Below, piece after piece: positions 63,029 through 64,000 of a DNA stretch of 64,000 bases (positions are counted from its first letter, which is position 1; each line of letters opens with the position of its first letter). The stretch is from positions 62,001 through 126,000 of the forward strand of contig NZ_LN681225.1 of NCBI RefSeq assembly GCF_000953655.1, read 5' to 3'. The DNA comes from Legionella hackeliae (GTDB lineage Bacteria; Pseudomonadota; Gammaproteobacteria; Legionellales; Legionellaceae). The position numbers were made by a program, and so were the translations under genes. A model generated the notes under the pieces. It was not told the DNA's origin. It did not search any database and saw only the letters and a list, made by a program, of their open reading frames with translations.

Positions 63029-63185
63029 AAGCAAGGTAGCCTGGATGGCAGCTTTAGCTGACATCCGGGAATGAGATCTTGGATTTGATTTATTAATCAC
63101 CTAACCCCAGATTCCGTTAATGCCGACAGCTTTACATTAATTGAAAACCCGGTAGTCGCTTGCGCGAACCAGGCTACGCTTGCTT
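63029..63185. mobile_element. MITE-like element, complete copy
   Basis: A 157-base element without coding capacity. The ends are inverted: AAGCAAG-GTAGCCTGG on the left and, reversed, AAGCAAGCGTAGCCTGG on the right (one base insertion). Just inside the left end GATGGCAGC-TTTA-GCTGACATC folds as a hairpin. Four partial copies lie at 58513, 59470, 61042 and 61905. A non-autonomous transposable element is the best reading; no transposase is in the window. The bases between 62806 and 63028 hold nothing else that I can support. Confidence 0.65.
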
Positions 63186-63212
63186 CGTAATCTGTATTGA
63201 TAGTAAAGCAAC

Positions 63213-63276
63213 CGCACATGAGTAAAACCCTTAAGTTAAAATTTGAACTATTCTTTAAAAGGATCCAATTGTTATG
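63213..63276 (+). repeat. Shared upstream block of GG-leader gene 2
   Basis: Aligns with 59684-59745: CACATGA-TAAA-CC, AAATTTGA-CTATTCTT-AAAAG and CAATT. It stands 27 bases after the MITE-like element. Confidence 0.65.
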
Positions 63277-63285
63277 GAGAAGATC

Positions 63286-63465
63286 ATGAAAAAATCTTCA
63301 TCTGATTCTTTAAAAAAACAAACTAAACCAAAAGTTAAAAAAACTGATTTAAAAAATATTTCTGGGGGTGCTCTTTTAAAAGATGCGTTAAATCCACCTG
63401 TGCCCCAGAACCCGATTGATTCTGATGAGATTGAGCGGTTAATTAGGCAGGGAATCAAGGGTTAA
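63286..63465 (+). CDS. Small peptide with double-glycine leader, copy 2
   Basis: A 59-residue peptide. Residues 1-28 (MKKSSSDSLKK to DLKNISGG) match the leader of the gene at 59756-59941 at 23 of 28 positions and end with the same Gly-Gly. The predicted mature part, 31 residues, begins ALLKDALNPPVPQNP and ends as a charged amphipathic helix (SDEIERLIRQGIKG). It has nothing in common with the mature part of copy 1. GGAGAAG lies five bases before the ATG at 63286; the ATG at 63274 is within this ribosome site. Conserved leader with variable core is the usual sign of exported bacteriocin-like peptides. Confidence 0.72.
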   Translation: MKKSSSDSLKKQTKPKVKKTDLKNISGGALLKDALNPPVPQNPIDSDEIERLIRQGIKG

Positions 63466-63473
63466 TCGATGAA

Positions 63474-63701
63474 TTATTTTAAATAGGCAATAGGAGAGCT
63501 GACCATCGAGTGGTGTAATGAGGTGACTTCAATTGTCGCTTCTTTCCAGGTTGAAGCTGGGTGTTTTATTAAATGTTCGTTCAAATCGAGATATGATTCG
63601 ATATAATCATCGGTAGGGAAGGGAAAGCCTTCTCGAACTTTCGAGCTATAGAGGGGAATGCCTCTGGGCTGGCCCTGCAAATAGTGCTTAATTCGGCTCA
63701 T
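63474..63701 (-). pseudogene. umuD: Truncated UmuD-like fragment
   Basis: On the minus strand residues 1-50 read MSRIKHYLQGQPRGIPLYSS and GFPFPTDDYIESYLDLNEHL with LIKHPAST after it. This is the N-terminal part of UmuD, whose cleavage site and fold start around GFPSPAADYVE-DLN-LL-HP. At 63549 the match ends; the next residues (WKEATIEVTSLHHS) are encoded by the block shared with 59972-60004. So the catalytic Ser/Lys domain is gone and the protein cannot work in SOS mutagenesis. No LexA box is seen upstream. Confidence 0.7.
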
Positions 63702-64000
63702 ATACCCTCCCTATTATGATTGTTGTTACATTAATCAAATAATAGAAGGCAATAAATCGATTGTAAATAGCCCAAATCGTCTATTCCTTACCAACCCTAA
63801 CACATATCGGGTAAATTTTTAAAAATAATCCAAAACCCTTTATTGCCCGTGTTGCTCTGATTCCAAAAAAGCGATTGCCAATTATGGGCTTTTAGCTTAA
63901 CGGGCGAATAAACACTTTAATTATGAAGAATAAAACGATTGGATTTATCCAGATTTTGGGTATGAGAAGCGCTAGAATAAAAAATACTTTCAACGAAAAT
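63702..64000. other. Non-coding end of the window with a large inverted repeat
   Basis: No gene is supported here. TTTATTGCCCGT (63839-63850) and ACGGGCGAATAAA (63900-63912) are complementary except for one inserted base, and inside them AAAAGC (63867-63872) pairs with GCTTTT (63888-63893). The structure is 74 bases long and could be the end of another repeat element. Confidence 0.45.

Noticed and set aside
1-64000. tRNA, rRNA and CRISPR arrays
   Set aside because: No cloverleaf-like TPsiC motif in the gaps between genes, no rRNA sequence, and no regularly spaced direct repeats were found on reading through.

Overview
The window reads as a chromosomal segment of a Legionella-type gammaproteobacterium. 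The sequence is AT-rich. The myo-inositol genes stand in the order iolT-iolG-iolCB-iolD-iolE with iolC and iolB fused, which is the arrangement known from L. pneumophila. Ordinary metabolic genes alternate with long proteins carrying eukaryote-like modules (ankyrin, leucine-rich repeats, F-box, TPR), the usual mark of a Dot/Icm effector repertoire. One gene is preceded by a tandem PmrA-type box. No species is assigned.

Layout. 0-7 kb: 3' end of a MacB-like permease, a HAD-like protein, a flavin disulfide oxidoreductase, an exported zeta-toxin-like kinase, a VOC protein and Legionella-type hypotheticals. 7-14.2 kb: a compact inositol uptake and catabolism operon. 14-26.6 kb: serine hydrolase, NUDIX enzyme, ankyrin-like protein, YhhQ, an F-box/choline-kinase-like hybrid, a holin-like protein, a decayed chromate transporter and a large repeat protein with a caspase-like His/Cys pair. 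26.6-33 kb: PHA synthase, a PmrA-box gene, lytic transglycosylase, MsrB-MsrA fusion, LRR-ankyrin hybrid and a small HTH-like protein. 33-36.6 kb: ubiE-ubiJ-ubiB-tatA-tatB on the minus strand; tatA is only 54 codons. 36.7-43 kb: secreted IPT/DUF1566 protein, MFS transporter, divergent argO/argP and a Rieske protein. 43-49.4 kb: tetraheme cytochrome c, then coxB (with its own heme domain), coxA, ctaG and coxC. 49.5-58.2 kb: a broken alpha/beta hydrolase, LRR protein, YaiI, a small hydrophilic protein, a second copy of the HTH-like protein, a probable small RNA, a coiled-coil protein and a 1020-residue TPR protein with two HEPN-like RNxxxH motifs.

58.2-64 kb is a plastic accessory stretch. One intact and four partial copies of a short element with terminal inverted repeats (MITE-like) are scattered here. 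Two small genes share a nearly identical leader ending in a double-glycine motif but have unrelated, Pro-rich C-terminal parts. Their flanks are also duplicated, and beside the second copy a umuD-like gene is cut off exactly where the shared downstream block begins. This pair of putative GG-leader exported peptides is the best candidate for an undescribed system. No transporter or modifying enzyme for it lies in the window.
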